Source: Bacteroidales bacterium
GTDB taxonomy: Bacteria; Bacteroidota; Bacteroidia; Bacteroidales; CG2-30-32-10
Reading direction: 5' to 3'
Length of the DNA stretch: 57,803 nt
Assembly: GCA_035353855.1 (NCBI GenBank)
Contig: DAOQAK010000021.1
Coordinates: 1-57,803 of the forward strand
The notes beneath the pieces are model-generated. The model was not told where the DNA came from. It worked only from the letters and a program-made list of their open reading frames with translations, and ran no database searches. Each line of letters begins with the position of its first letter. The first letter of the stretch is position 1. Of this stretch, positions 34,199-43,383 are shown one piece after another. The translations under genes were made by a program, and so were the position numbers.

Positions 34199-35428
34199 TT
34201 GAATTTTGAATTATACATATCGCGTAAAATTCTTTCCATTAAAGAGAAAGGCAAACTTACCAAACCGGCAGTAAATATTGCTGTTATAAGCATTATCATA
34301 AGTATTGCTGTTATGATCGTATCGGTTGCTATTTTATCCGGGTTTCAAAAAGGCATCCGTAATAAAGTTATCGGTTTCGGCTCTCATATTCAAATAACAA
34401 AATTCGATTCCAACGAATCAATGGAAGAACAACCTATTGATAAAAATCAGGATTTTTATCCTTCCTTTAATTCCGTTGATGGAATTCGCCACATACAGGT
34501 ATTTGCAACCAAAGCAGGGATCATAAAAACAAAAGACGAAATTGAAGGAGTTGTACTTAAAGGAGTAGGAAGCGATTACGACTGGAGTTTTTTTCAAAAC
34601 AGTATTACTGAAGGAAGAATCCCGCAGTTAAAAGATTCATCAAAATCAAAAGAGGTTATAATATCAAAACGGCTTGCAAAAAAATTAAAACTTAATTGCA
34701 ATGATTCCATCAGGATGTTTTTCATCATGAAAGACAAAACACAACCTAAAGGAAGAAAATTTATTATCACAGGTATTTATGAAACAGGTCTTGAAGAATA
34801 TGATAATGTATATGTAATTGGCGATATTGCACAAATCCAGTCGCTGAACAAATGGGACAAGAACCAGGTAGGAGGATTTGAAATCCTTATAAACGATTTC
34901 AAAAATCTTGACGCTATGAGTGAATATGTTTATAAAAATATTTCTTATGACCTCGACACAAAAAATATCAAACAATTAAACCCGCAGATATTCGACTGGC
35001 TTGACCTGATGGACATGAATGTAATAATCATCCTTATACTAATGATAGTTGTATCGGCAATAAATATGATTTCCACATTACTGATTTTAATACTTGAACG
35101 GACAAAAATGATAGGTATACTGAAAGCACTGGGAACAGAAAATGTAAGCATCCGAAAAATATTTTTATATACTTCAGGCTATTTAATTGCCAAAGGAATA
35201 TTTTGGGGAAACGTTATTGCCATTGGATTATGCCTTATTCAGAAATATACCGGGATTATTACTCTTCCACAAGAAGAGTATTATCTTTCACAGGTTCCTA
35301 TTCATTTAAATATCATCCACATTTTATTACTTGATATCGGAACAATTATAATTTGCAGCTTTATACTGGTCATACCTTCTTATATCATAGCAAGGATTTC
35401 ACCGGTAAAAGCAATTCGTTTCGATTGA
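34199..35428 (+). CDS. ABC transporter permease of the LolC/LolE (FtsX-like) type
   Basis: The 409-residue protein starts FELYISRKILSIK as LolC/LolE homologues do. One N-terminal membrane helix lies at about 25-47. A periplasmic domain of roughly 220 residues follows, then three C-terminal helices (about 275-300, 320-345 and 370-395) with the FtsX motif ILILERTKMIGILKALG. It would work with an ATPase encoded elsewhere to release lipoproteins from the inner membrane to the carrier LolA. The start codon is TTG, supported by the conserved N-terminus and by the absence of a suitable ATG. Confidence 0.82.
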   Translation: MNFELYISRKILSIKEKGKLTKPAVNIAVISIIISIAVMIVSVAILSGFQKGIRNKVIGFGSHIQITKFDSNESMEEQPIDKNQDFYPSFNSVDGIRHIQVFATKAGIIKTKDEIEGVVLKGVGSDYDWSFFQNSITEGRIPQLKDSSKSKEVIISKRLAKKLKLNCNDSIRMFFIMKDKTQPKGRKFIITGIYETGLEEYDNVYVIGDIAQIQSLNKWDKNQVGGFEILINDFKNLDAMSEYVYKNISYDLDTKNIKQLNPQIFDWLDLMDMNVIIILILMIVVSAINMISTLLILILERTKMIGILKALGTENVSIRKIFLYTSGYLIAKGIFWGNVIAIGLCLIQKYTGIITLPQEEYYLSQVPIHLNIIHILLLDIGTIIICSFILVIPSYIIARISPVKAIRFD

Positions 35429-35436
35429 TGTAGAAA

Positions 35437-36435
35437 ATGTATTTTAAAAAAATGGAAAGAATAAAAATTCTGTTCGTTATAATATTATTTCCTGTAGTTG
35501 GGTTTTGCCAGCAATTTTTAGTTCTCGATACAAGCAACTCTGCTATCCCCAGCAATATTATTAAAACATTAAATACCGATTCAGCAGGAAACATCTGGTT
35601 TGTAACAGGTGATTGCTTTTCTGGCGGAAACCTGGTTTGTTATAATAATAAAACTTTTATTGAATACGATACAACCAACGGTATTCCTGATAATTTTATC
35701 ACCTGCATCGCATTTGATAATAACGGGAGACTGTGGGCGGGGAGCCGCTATCATGGCATATCATCGTTCAACGGGAAAACATGGATAAATTATAATCCTT
35801 TAAATTCGGCACTTCCCGACATACATGCAAGATGTATTACCATTGATAAACTTAACAGGTTATGGATTGGAACCGATAATGGGTTGGCCGTTTTTTATAA
35901 TAACAAATGGGAAGTGTTTAACAAAGCAAATTCCGCATTGCCCGATAATACAGTAAACTCAATAGCATGTGATAATAAAAGCAATGCTATTTGGATTGCC
36001 ACCGATAAAGGAATTTTATATGCTTATAATTACAGCGCTATTAAAGAAATGATAAACCCGGCACCAATCGTTTACACTAAAAAAAATTCGGCATTGCCCG
36101 ATGATTTAACAACACAGGTATTGCTTGACGATAGCAGCAACGTATGGATATCATCATGGGGTGGAATTGTAAAAATTGAAAATGATAAATGGAAAGTTAT
36201 AACTCCAAATGACAGCAAGCTGCCTTCGTTTGTTGAATACATCATTACACCACACCTGAATCAACTATGGATTGCCACAAATATGGGCTTATATATTTTA
36301 AAAAATGATCAGTGGCAAATTTATACTCCATCGAACTCCAATATTCCTAATTTTTTTATTAATAAAGTTATTTTTGATAAAACAGGAAATGCATGGATAG
36401 CAACGCAAAGCGGTTTAGTTAAATGTTCAAGATAA
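35437..36435 (+). CDS. Exported beta-propeller protein of the two-component-regulator propeller type
   Basis: The 332-residue protein has a signal peptide (ERIKILFVIILFPVVGFCQQ). It then has about six or seven repeats of roughly 45 residues of the form NSALPDNxxxxIAxDxxxNxWIATDxGL. These are Reg_prop blades, usually found as the periplasmic sensor of hybrid two-component systems. Here the kinase part is missing and the protein stops after the propeller, so it may be a stand-alone secreted sensor or binding protein. The ATG at 35452 is an alternative start that removes five residues. It ends one base into the AlkD-like gene (TAATG). Confidence 0.75.
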   Translation: MYFKKMERIKILFVIILFPVVGFCQQFLVLDTSNSAIPSNIIKTLNTDSAGNIWFVTGDCFSGGNLVCYNNKTFIEYDTTNGIPDNFITCIAFDNNGRLWAGSRYHGISSFNGKTWINYNPLNSALPDIHARCITIDKLNRLWIGTDNGLAVFYNNKWEVFNKANSALPDNTVNSIACDNKSNAIWIATDKGILYAYNYSAIKEMINPAPIVYTKKNSALPDDLTTQVLLDDSSNVWISSWGGIVKIENDKWKVITPNDSKLPSFVEYIITPHLNQLWIATNMGLYILKNDQWQIYTPSNSNIPNFFINKVIFDKTGNAWIATQSGLVKCSR

Positions 36436-37115
36436 TGGATGTAAAAGAAATTATAATTTATTTAAAGAAGAACAGCAAGGAAGAAAACCGAATTGGAATG
36501 GCAAGGTATGGCATTAATGTTGAAAATGCATTGGGCTGTTCCATTCCTTTGTTGCGTGATATTGCAAAGCAACATAAAAACAATCATGAACTGGCACTGG
36601 AATTATGGAACACAGGATTTCATGAAGCCCGTATTCTTGCAACTATGGTCGATGATGCAAAAAAAGTTGATGTAACACAAATGGAATCATGGGTAAAAGA
36701 TTTCGATTCATGGGATTTGTGCGACCAGTGTTGTTCCAACTTATTTGAATATACAACAGATGCATGGAAAAAATCATTGGAATGGGTTGAAAGAAAAGAA
36801 GAATTTGTAAAACGTGCAGGGTTTGTATTAATGGCTTGTTTCTCGGTTCACGATAAAAAAGCCGGAGATGAAAAATTTATTCCTCTTTTAGACTTGATAA
36901 AAAAACATTCCACCGATGAACGCAATATGGTGAAAAAGGCTGTTAACTGGGCATTGCGACAAATAGGAAAAAGAAATAAAAAATTAAATCCCATTGCAAT
37001 TAGTTATGCTGAACAAATATTACAAATCGATTCAAAAACCGCGAAATGGATCGCAACAGATGCATTGCGGGAATTAAAAAGCGAAAAGATTCAGAATAAA
37101 ATAAATAAAAAATAA
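36435..37115 (+). CDS. AlkD-like DNA alkylation repair protein
   Basis: Counted from the ATG at 36435, the 226-residue protein is an all-helical HEAT-like repeat protein of the AlkD family. These remove bulky or cationic alkylated bases (3-methyladenine, 7-methylguanine). Typical segments are RYGINVENALGCSIPLLRDIAK, FHEARILATMVDD and the aromatic DNA-side helix DFDSWDLCDQCCSNLF, with MVKKAVNWALRQIGKRN in the last repeats. The start at 36435 overlaps the propeller stop by one base. An ATG 12 bases earlier is possible. With tag, it makes two alkylation-repair enzymes in the window. Confidence 0.85.
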   Translation: MDVKEIIIYLKKNSKEENRIGMARYGINVENALGCSIPLLRDIAKQHKNNHELALELWNTGFHEARILATMVDDAKKVDVTQMESWVKDFDSWDLCDQCCSNLFEYTTDAWKKSLEWVERKEEFVKRAGFVLMACFSVHDKKAGDEKFIPLLDLIKKHSTDERNMVKKAVNWALRQIGKRNKKLNPIAISYAEQILQIDSKTAKWIATDALRELKSEKIQNKINKK

Positions 37116-37131
37116 AGGTGGTTTCTTCTGC

Positions 37132-37154
37132 GGCCGCCGGCGCAGCCGGCGGCC
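37132..37154. repeat. Perfect all-GC hairpin
   Basis: GGCCGCCGGC and GCCGGCGGCC are perfect inverted copies around a GCA loop. This gives a 10-bp stem made only of G and C in otherwise AT-rich DNA. It is 16 bases after the AlkD stop but no T tract follows, so it is not a standard intrinsic terminator. It may be a dispersed REP-like element or a transcript-stabilising hairpin. Confidence 0.75.
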
Positions 37155-37214
37155 TTAACTCTGATTATTATCCTTTCTATACATATTTCTGTTTTTAAAT
37201 AATATCAAAACATT

Positions 37215-37222
37215 TACCTTTG
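37215..37222 (+). promoter_or_regulatory. Bacteroidota -7 box for the nitroreductase gene
   Basis: TACCTTTG matches TAnnTTTG and lies 21 bases before the ATG at 37244. Confidence 0.5.
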
Positions 37223-37243
37223 CTACACTAAAAATAATTATTT

Positions 37244-37999
37244 ATGGATACAATAAAAACCTTGATGGAACACCGCAGCATCAGAAAATATAAGAACACT
37301 CCTATCCCGGAAAACATTTTAAAACAAATACTGGAAGCCAGTTTCCGCGCTTCAACTACGGGCAATATGCAAGTTTATAGTATCATTGTTTCGCAGGAAA
37401 AAGAGATGCGTAAAAAACTTTGGGAACTGCATTTCAAACAGGATATGATTTTGCAGGCTCCGGTAACACTTACATTCTGTGCCGATTTTAACCGGTTCAA
37501 TAAATGGTGCAAACAACGTAAAGCAGAACCGGGCTATGATAATTTCCTTTCCTTCTTTACTGCTGCTATCGATGCATTGCTTGCTGCACAGAACTGTGCC
37601 ATTGCAGCAGAATCATTCGGACTTGGAATTTGTTATTTAGGAACCGTAACTTATATGTCCGATAAAATTGCTGAACTTTTAAAATGCCCTGAAGGTGTTG
37701 TTCCTGTTGCCACTTTAGTTGTAGGTTATCCTGACGAATCCCCTGAACTTACCGATCGCCTTCCTTATAAAGGTATTGTTCATCACGAAACTTACCACGA
37801 TTATTCAGAAGACGACATCAATGAAATTTACCGCGAAAAAGAAGCACTGCCTCAAACTGCGGAACTTTTAAGAGTTAATGAACTGGAAACACTTGCACAA
37901 ATATTTGCACAAAAACGATATGCTAAAAAAGACAATGTATTTTTCTCAAAACAATTTTTAAAAGTTATAAAGGATAAAGGATTTATGAATAATGATTAA
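37244..37999 (+). CDS. Nitroreductase-family FMN oxidoreductase
   Basis: The 251-residue protein starts TIKTLMEHRSIRKYKNTPIP with the HRSIRKY motif that binds the FMN phosphate. It also has LEASFRASTTGNMQVYSIIV and the cofactor loop ESFGLGICYLGTV. The size and the C-terminal extension (about 190-251) fit NfsA/FRP-like NADPH-dependent flavin or nitro reductases. It acts in the cytoplasm, and the physiological substrate is unknown. The gene stands alone with its own promoter box. Confidence 0.85.
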   Translation: MDTIKTLMEHRSIRKYKNTPIPENILKQILEASFRASTTGNMQVYSIIVSQEKEMRKKLWELHFKQDMILQAPVTLTFCADFNRFNKWCKQRKAEPGYDNFLSFFTAAIDALLAAQNCAIAAESFGLGICYLGTVTYMSDKIAELLKCPEGVVPVATLVVGYPDESPELTDRLPYKGIVHHETYHDYSEDDINEIYREKEALPQTAELLRVNELETLAQIFAQKRYAKKDNVFFSKQFLKVIKDKGFMNND

Positions 38000-38059
38000 A
38001 ATTTTTATATACATATAAATCTAATTATCAATATATTACCATATAATAATATTTATTAT

Positions 38060-38067
38060 TATCTTTG
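38060..38067 (+). promoter_or_regulatory. Possible -7 box for the large surface-protein gene
   Basis: TATCTTTG matches TAnnTTTG but lies about 170 bases before the ATG at 38237. If used, it gives a long leader with no obvious structure. Confidence 0.35.
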
Positions 38068-38236
38068 TATTCTAAAAAATTATTAAATAATAAGGTATCG
38101 AAGCAACTTTTTTATCGAATTCACGTCCTTTTATATCGAACATAATTCTTTCTGAAAAAAGATAAAAATAACGATGTTGATCAATTGCCTGAATTTTAAG
38201 CTTCGAATTATAAAATAATTATTGGGAATAAATATT

Positions 38237-41200
38237 ATGAAGATAAAAAATATCCTCATTTTAAGTCTTTTTATTTTCTCATCATTTTTTTGCTTTTCTC
38301 AACGCAGTAAAGACGGCTCAAAAACTATCACCGCTGCCAATACTGTTGTAAATGAATATACCAGCCTAACATCAAATGCAAATGCAGGCGCTACCTCAAT
38401 AAGCGTTGCAGCCAGCGGATTAAATTCCAACAATCGTTTTTCGGGTTCACTAAGCGCCGGCGATCTTATTATGATAATACAAGTGCAAGGAGCTTCAATT
38501 TCCACAGGAGCACAGGAACTTTATTGGGGCCAAATCACAAATTATAATAATTGCGGTTTGTATGAATTTGCACAGGTATTATCTGTTCCCAACTCTACAA
38601 CAATAAACATTGAATGTTCGTTAACCAATAATTATACGGCTTCCGGTCATACTGTTGTTGTTCGCATGCCCCGCTATTCTTCTCTAACAGTTAACAGTGG
38701 CGGCGTTCTCACTTGTGATACATGGAATGGAACAACCGGAGGAATTCTTGCAGTAGAAATTGAAGTCGCTACAACAATTATTTCTGGTGGCTCAATAGAT
38801 GTTTCAGGAAAAGGTTTTCGTGGAGGTTTAATTTCGAATAATACCAAAACGGCACTAGGTATTGGAGAGTATTATTTTCCTAAAGATACATTTGGTTCTG
38901 AAAAAGGTGAAGGTATCGCAGGGTTTCAGGCAGATTATGATGTAATAGGTGGAAGGTATTGCCGTGGCGCTGCTGCAAACGGTGGCGGTGGCGGTAATGC
39001 TCACAACCATGGCGGTGGCGGCGGGGCTAATGCAGGAGATACTTCGTTATGGACAGGCAAGGGTATTCCTGATATAAGTACAGCTAACTGGGCTCAAGCA
39101 TGGGAACTTGAAGAAACTGGTTTTTCCACCTCATCATCATCCGGTGGTGGCAGAGGTGGTTATTCTTTTTCATCTAAAAATTTAAATGCACTTACTGTAG
39201 GACCATGGACACCAACAAATCAAATTATCGCATGGGGCGGTGATTTTCGCTGTACTCGAGGAGGGTTAGGTGGCAGACCCTTAGACTATAGTACCGGAAG
39301 AATTTTTATGGGTGGCGGTGGAGGCAGCGGCAACGAAAATGACGGCTATGGTTCTTCCGGGGCAAATGGTGGCGGAATTATTTTAATACAATCATATGGA
39401 ACTATTTCCGGTTCAGGACAAATATTAAGCAATGGCGCTAACGCAGCAAATGCAACATCTGGTAATGGTATTTCAAATTCTTATTCTGATGCTGCCGGTG
39501 GTGGTGGTGCAGGCGGAACTATTTTACTAAAATCTGTTGGAAATATTTCTGGTATCAATGCTTGTGCTAACGGAGGCAAAGGTGGAAATCAGGTAATCGC
39601 ATCAACAAATACCACATTGCAGGCTGAAGGACCCGGTGGCGGCGGTGGCGGCGGATATATTGCCATTACTAACGGCACAATCACACGTACAGCAACAGGC
39701 GGAAATAATGGAACAACAAATTCTACCAGCCTCACCGAATTCCCGCCAAATGGTGCTACCAAAGGTAGTGCTGGCATCAACAATGCATTTGCTTCTATTT
39801 ATTATATCATTGCTGAAGATGATTCCATATGTGAAGGAAATACGGCAACGCTTACAGCATCTATAGGAGGAACACCACTACAGGGAACAACAATCATTTG
39901 GTACGATGCAATAGTTGGAGGAAATATTTTGGGTACCGGTGCAACTTTTACTACGCCTGTACTTAATACCACAACAACATATTATGTTGGAACATGCCCG
40001 GGAACATATCATCAACCGGTTATTGTCTACGTTAACAATATAAAAGCGGATGCAGGATCTGATGTTACTATTTGCAACGGTGCCAGCACATACTTAAATG
40101 CAACGGGCGGAACCATTTATTCATGGTCTCCTTCTACTGGTTTAAATAATGCATCAATAGCAAATCCTGTTGCTTCACCAACTTCAACGACTACATATGT
40201 TGTAACAATTACTGATGCAGTTGGATGTTCTGCAACAGATGATGTTATTGTTACTTTAAGCGGCTCAATAAATGCCAACGCAGGATTGGATGTTACAATT
40301 TGTCCTAATACTACTACAACTTTAAATGCTTTAGGTGGAGATACCTATTCATGGTCACCTGCAGCCAGCCTTAGCAGTACTACAATTGCCAATCCGGTTG
40401 CAAGCCCTAATTCCACAACTACTTATACTGTTACGATATCAAACACCGCAGGATGTTCTGTTGTTGATTCAGTTATTGTAAATGTTCTTCAACCAGTTCC
40501 TGCTAATGCAGGTCAAGACACAACAATATGTACATCAACCAGTGCACAGCTTAATGCTACCGGAGGAATAATGTACAACTGGTCACCAGCAACAGGATTA
40601 AGCAATGCTGCAATTGCCAACCCTATTGCCTCACCCTTATCTCCAATTACGTATACTGTATTAGTTACTGATAATAACGGATGTTCTGAAACCGATGATA
40701 TTTTTATTGATGTGTCTTCATCATTAAATGTTAGTATCATTCCAACTTCAACAAATATTTGCCCCGGTGAAAATATTTCACTTTCAGCAAATGGAGGTTC
40801 AAATTACACATGGTCTGCTGATTCTATAACGCCATCTGCAAATGGAGCAATTATAACTGTTTCCCCTCTGGTAACTTCAACATATACGGTAACGGCTACA
40901 TCAACCGGAGGATGCTCGGGATCAGCAACTGTAACCATTAATGTGAATCCAAGCATTCCTGTTACGGTTACACCCTCGGACACCAATATCTGTCCCGGCT
41001 CTTCTGTTCAATTAATAGCAACAGGCGCCAACAGTTATACATGGGCTTCTTCTTCAACGCTATCTTCAACAAACGGAAATATAGTAACCGCTTCACCTAT
41101 AACAACAGAAATATATACTGTTACAGGAACAAGCTTATCAGGTTGTACCGGCAGTGCATCAGTTACTGTTAATGTAGGTACTTCATTAACTGCAACAACC

Positions 41201-42625
41201 TCTTCAACAAATGCAAATTGCGGACAACCTAATGGAACAGTTTCAGTAATACCATCAGGCGGAAGTGGCTTACCATATGATTATACATGGAATACTTCAC
41301 CGATACAAACAACGCAGACAGCAACCAATCTGGCAGCCGGAACATACACTGTTACTGTATCATGCGGAGGTTGCAGTATTTCTGTTACAGCAACAGTTGA
41401 CAATTCTAATGGACCAACGGTTACCACAACTCTTATTTCCAATGCCGGTTGCGGAATTGCAAATGGAAGCGTATCAGCTACTGTTTCCGGAGGCTCTGCT
41501 CCATATGCGTATTTATGGTCAAATGGAATAACTGACTCTACACTTACTAATGTGGCATCAGGGACTTACTATATAACCGTTAGAGATGCCGCCGGATGTA
41601 TAAGTTCTGCTTCTGTAATCATATCAAGTTTACCCGGACCATCAGTTTCTGTAGCAAGCATTACCAACGCAACTTGTTATTTGCCTAATGGTGAAGCCAT
41701 AGTTAATGTTACTGGAACAGGCCCTTACACTTATTCATGGAATTCAGTTCCTGTTCAAACAACAGATACGCTACAAAATGTTCCTGAAGGAAGTTATACT
41801 GTTACTGTTACTGATGCAGGAGGATGTTCTTCATCTATTAATGTCAACATTACACAATCGGGAGGATTAGCATTATCAACATCATCAACAAATGAGGATT
41901 GCAGGTTGCTGAATGGAACAGCTACTGTTGTTGCTACTTCAGGCTCCGGAAACTATTCATATACATGGAGTACAAACCCGGTACAATCTACAGCAACAAT
42001 AACAGGTATTGGATCCGGTTTATATACTGTAACCGTAACAGATGGAATATGTACTGTAACTTCAGATATAGCGATTCAAAGCAACCCCGGTCCTACTGCT
42101 GATTTCAGCCTCGACCCTAATGTTATTAACTCCGGTGAAATGGTTAATTTCTATGACAGTTCTTCTGGAAATGTAGTAAGCTGGGATTGGGAATTTGGCG
42201 ATGGACATTCTTCATCAGTATTGCAAAATCCTTTTCACGAATTTACCAAAGATGGGTATTACCTTGTTACTCTTATTATCACTGATGACAGGGGATGTAC
42301 TGATTCAACTGATGAATGGGTTCAGGTTAATGATATCAGCACATTTTATATTCCCAGTTCATTTACACCAAATGGTGATGGTAAAAACGATTTGTTTATG
42401 CCAATAGGAATCAACTTCAACTCTGAAAATTACGAGATGTCGATTTATGACAGATGGGGTAAACTTATTTTCCACACGGCCACATGGGGCGAAGGATGGA
42501 ATGGAACGTATAACAACGAAGGCGGATATGATGATGTGGTAATGGATGTTTACATTTATAAGATAACCCGCTTGATAAACGGTCGTAAACACGATGACTA
42601 CGGCAGGGTAACAATATTCTTTTAA
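38237..42625 (+). CDS. Giant secreted adhesin-like protein with type IX secretion type-B sorting domain
   Basis: The 1,462-residue protein has a signal peptide (KIKNILILSLFIFSSFFCFSQ). An N-terminal domain follows, with a very glycine-rich stretch at about 240-480. Ig-like/PKD-like modules cover about 530-980 and end repeatedly in TYTVTxTDxxGC. About four SprB-type repeats span about 984-1281 (ANCGQPNGTVSV, YTWNTSPIQTTQTATNL). A PKD domain lies at about 1283-1365 (VVSWDWEFGDGHSS). The gliding-motility-associated C-terminal domain follows (FYIPSSFTPNGDGKNDLF, about 1368-1462). The C-terminal domain directs export through the type IX system. No secretion-machinery gene is in the window. ATG at 38237 is preferred to a TTG 15 bases earlier. 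Confidence 0.88.
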   Translation: MKIKNILILSLFIFSSFFCFSQRSKDGSKTITAANTVVNEYTSLTSNANAGATSISVAASGLNSNNRFSGSLSAGDLIMIIQVQGASISTGAQELYWGQITNYNNCGLYEFAQVLSVPNSTTINIECSLTNNYTASGHTVVVRMPRYSSLTVNSGGVLTCDTWNGTTGGILAVEIEVATTIISGGSIDVSGKGFRGGLISNNTKTALGIGEYYFPKDTFGSEKGEGIAGFQADYDVIGGRYCRGAAANGGGGGNAHNHGGGGGANAGDTSLWTGKGIPDISTANWAQAWELEETGFSTSSSSGGGRGGYSFSSKNLNALTVGPWTPTNQIIAWGGDFRCTRGGLGGRPLDYSTGRIFMGGGGGSGNENDGYGSSGANGGGIILIQSYGTISGSGQILSNGANAANATSGNGISNSYSDAAGGGGAGGTILLKSVGNISGINACANGGKGGNQVIASTNTTLQAEGPGGGGGGGYIAITNGTITRTATGGNNGTTNSTSLTEFPPNGATKGSAGINNAFASIYYIIAEDDSICEGNTATLTASIGGTPLQGTTIIWYDAIVGGNILGTGATFTTPVLNTTTTYYVGTCPGTYHQPVIVYVNNIKADAGSDVTICNGASTYLNATGGTIYSWSPSTGLNNASIANPVASPTSTTTYVVTITDAVGCSATDDVIVTLSGSINANAGLDVTICPNTTTTLNALGGDTYSWSPAASLSSTTIANPVASPNSTTTYTVTISNTAGCSVVDSVIVNVLQPVPANAGQDTTICTSTSAQLNATGGIMYNWSPATGLSNAAIANPIASPLSPITYTVLVTDNNGCSETDDIFIDVSSSLNVSIIPTSTNICPGENISLSANGGSNYTWSADSITPSANGAIITVSPLVTSTYTVTATSTGGCSGSATVTINVNPSIPVTVTPSDTNICPGSSVQLIATGANSYTWASSSTLSSTNGNIVTASPITTEIYTVTGTSLSGCTGSASVTVNVGTSLTATTSSTNANCGQPNGTVSVIPSGGSGLPYDYTWNTSPIQTTQTATNLAAGTYTVTVSCGGCSISVTATVDNSNGPTVTTTLISNAGCGIANGSVSATVSGGSAPYAYLWSNGITDSTLTNVASGTYYITVRDAAGCISSASVIISSLPGPSVSVASITNATCYLPNGEAIVNVTGTGPYTYSWNSVPVQTTDTLQNVPEGSYTVTVTDAGGCSSSINVNITQSGGLALSTSSTNEDCRLLNGTATVVATSGSGNYSYTWSTNPVQSTATITGIGSGLYTVTVTDGICTVTSDIAIQSNPGPTADFSLDPNVINSGEMVNFYDSSSGNVVSWDWEFGDGHSSSVLQNPFHEFTKDGYYLVTLIITDDRGCTDSTDEWVQVNDISTFYIPSSFTPNGDGKNDLFMPIGINFNSENYEMSIYDRWGKLIFHTATWGEGWNGTYNNEGGYDDVVMDVYIYKITRLINGRKHDDYGRVTIFF
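40041..42087 (+). repeat. Internal module repeats of the giant surface protein
   Basis: About 80-codon Ig-like modules (starting at the repeated word GCAGG-ATTGGATGTTAC and relatives) are followed from about 41190 by about 75-codon SprB modules. The modules share the protein pattern TICxxxxxxLNAxGGxxYxWSP and TYTVTVTD. DNA identity between modules is only partial. These are old duplications, and recent expansion is not evident. Confidence 0.65.
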
Positions 42626-42646
42626 TTCATCATTCTAAAATATTTT

Positions 42647-42679
42647 ATGCTATCTGAAAAAACAGGTAGCATTTTTTTA
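42647..42679 (+). terminator. Rho-independent terminator of the giant surface-protein gene
   Basis: ATGCTATCTG pairs with CAGGTAGCAT (ten pairs, one G-T) around an AAAAAA loop, followed by a run of Ts. It lies 22 bases after the stop codon. Confidence 0.85.
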
Positions 42680-42700
42680 TTTTAGTATCAGTATAAAATA

Positions 42701-42708
42701 TATTTTTG
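42701..42708 (+). promoter_or_regulatory. Bacteroidota -7 box for the yjbQ-like gene
   Basis: TATTTTTG matches TAnnTTTG and lies 16 bases before the ATG at 42725. Confidence 0.45.
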
Positions 42709-42724
42709 AAAACAAATTCATCTT

Positions 42725-43138
42725 ATGAAAACTTTCAGAAAAGAATTATTTTTCAATACCGAACAGCGTTACCAGTTTGTACATATTACTCCTAAAGTTG
42801 AAGCAGCAGTTAATGAAAGCGGAGTAAAAGAAGGTCTGTGCCTGGTAAACGCCATGCACATTACCGCAAGCGTATTTATTAATGATAATGAACACGGTCT
42901 TCACCATGATTACATGGAGTGGCTCGAAAAGCTTGCGCCATATAGTCGTAACGGATATCACCATAATGTTGGCGAAGATAATGGAGATGCACATCTGAAA
43001 CGACAGGTCATGGGCAGGGAAGTTGTTGTTGCTATTACTAATGGCAAACTTGACCTTGGTCCATGGGAAGAAATTTTCTACGGTGAGTTTGATGGGAAAA
43101 GACAAAAAAGAGTTTTAATAAAAATTATTGGTGAATAA
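42725..43138 (+). CDS. YjbQ/UPF0047-family protein
   Basis: The 137-residue protein is a single YjbQ domain. Conserved residues include VNAMHITASVFINDNE, the histidines of HHNVGEDNGDAHLKRQVMGREV and the C-terminal GPWEEIFYGEFDG. E. coli YjbQ has weak thiamine-phosphate synthase activity in some reports, but the physiological role is unclear. The length equals that of the family. It is monocistronic, between a terminator and an intergenic repeat region. Confidence 0.85.
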   Translation: MKTFRKELFFNTEQRYQFVHITPKVEAAVNESGVKEGLCLVNAMHITASVFINDNEHGLHHDYMEWLEKLAPYSRNGYHHNVGEDNGDAHLKRQVMGREVVVAITNGKLDLGPWEEIFYGEFDGKRQKRVLIKIIGE

Positions 43139-43144
43139 AAAATT

Positions 43145-43183
43145 CAGAATGCAGTCCCAATAGCTATCGGGAGCAGAATGCAG
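43145..43183. repeat. 18-bp palindrome flanked by 10-bp direct repeats
   Basis: CAGAATGCAG occurs at 43145-43154 and again at 43174-43183. Between them is TCCCAATAGCTATCGGGA, a palindrome with a single mismatch. Direct repeats around a palindrome look like the footprint of a small inserted element with target-site duplication. No coding potential is present. Confidence 0.6.
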
Positions 43184-43321
43184 AAGTTTTCAATATCAAT
43201 ACAAAGAGTTATACTTCGGCTGAATGAATTTGAAAAATAATGCAAATTCGTCAAGATTCAGTATATTTATACCGACAGAAAAGAGTTTTGCAAAAATATT
43301 TTTTGTTCTCTGTACGATATA

Positions 43322-43367
43322 ACTCGTTCTAAACAGTTTTGCCTTTGCAAACCTGCTAAGAACGAGT
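43322..43367. repeat. 46-base inverted repeat upstream of the thioredoxin-like gene
   Basis: ACTCGTTCT at 43322-43330 and AGAACGAGT at 43359-43367 are perfect inverted copies. An inner, imperfect pair (AGTTTTGC and GCAAACCT) could extend the fold. The structure ends 16 bases before the ATG at 43384, so it would lie in the leader or over the promoter. It may be regulatory or a dispersed element. Confidence 0.5.
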
Positions 43368-43383
43368 ATAATTAAAATATTTT

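Noticed and set aside
40041..42087. Regular DNA repeats in the giant gene, considered as a mobile or phase-variable repeat
   Set aside because: The units are multiples of three, code for Ig-like and SprB modules and are well diverged, which is ordinary protein modularity.
42746..43105. 119-codon minus-strand frame opposite the yjbQ-like gene
   Set aside because: The plus-strand gene covers the same bases with a full-length family match.
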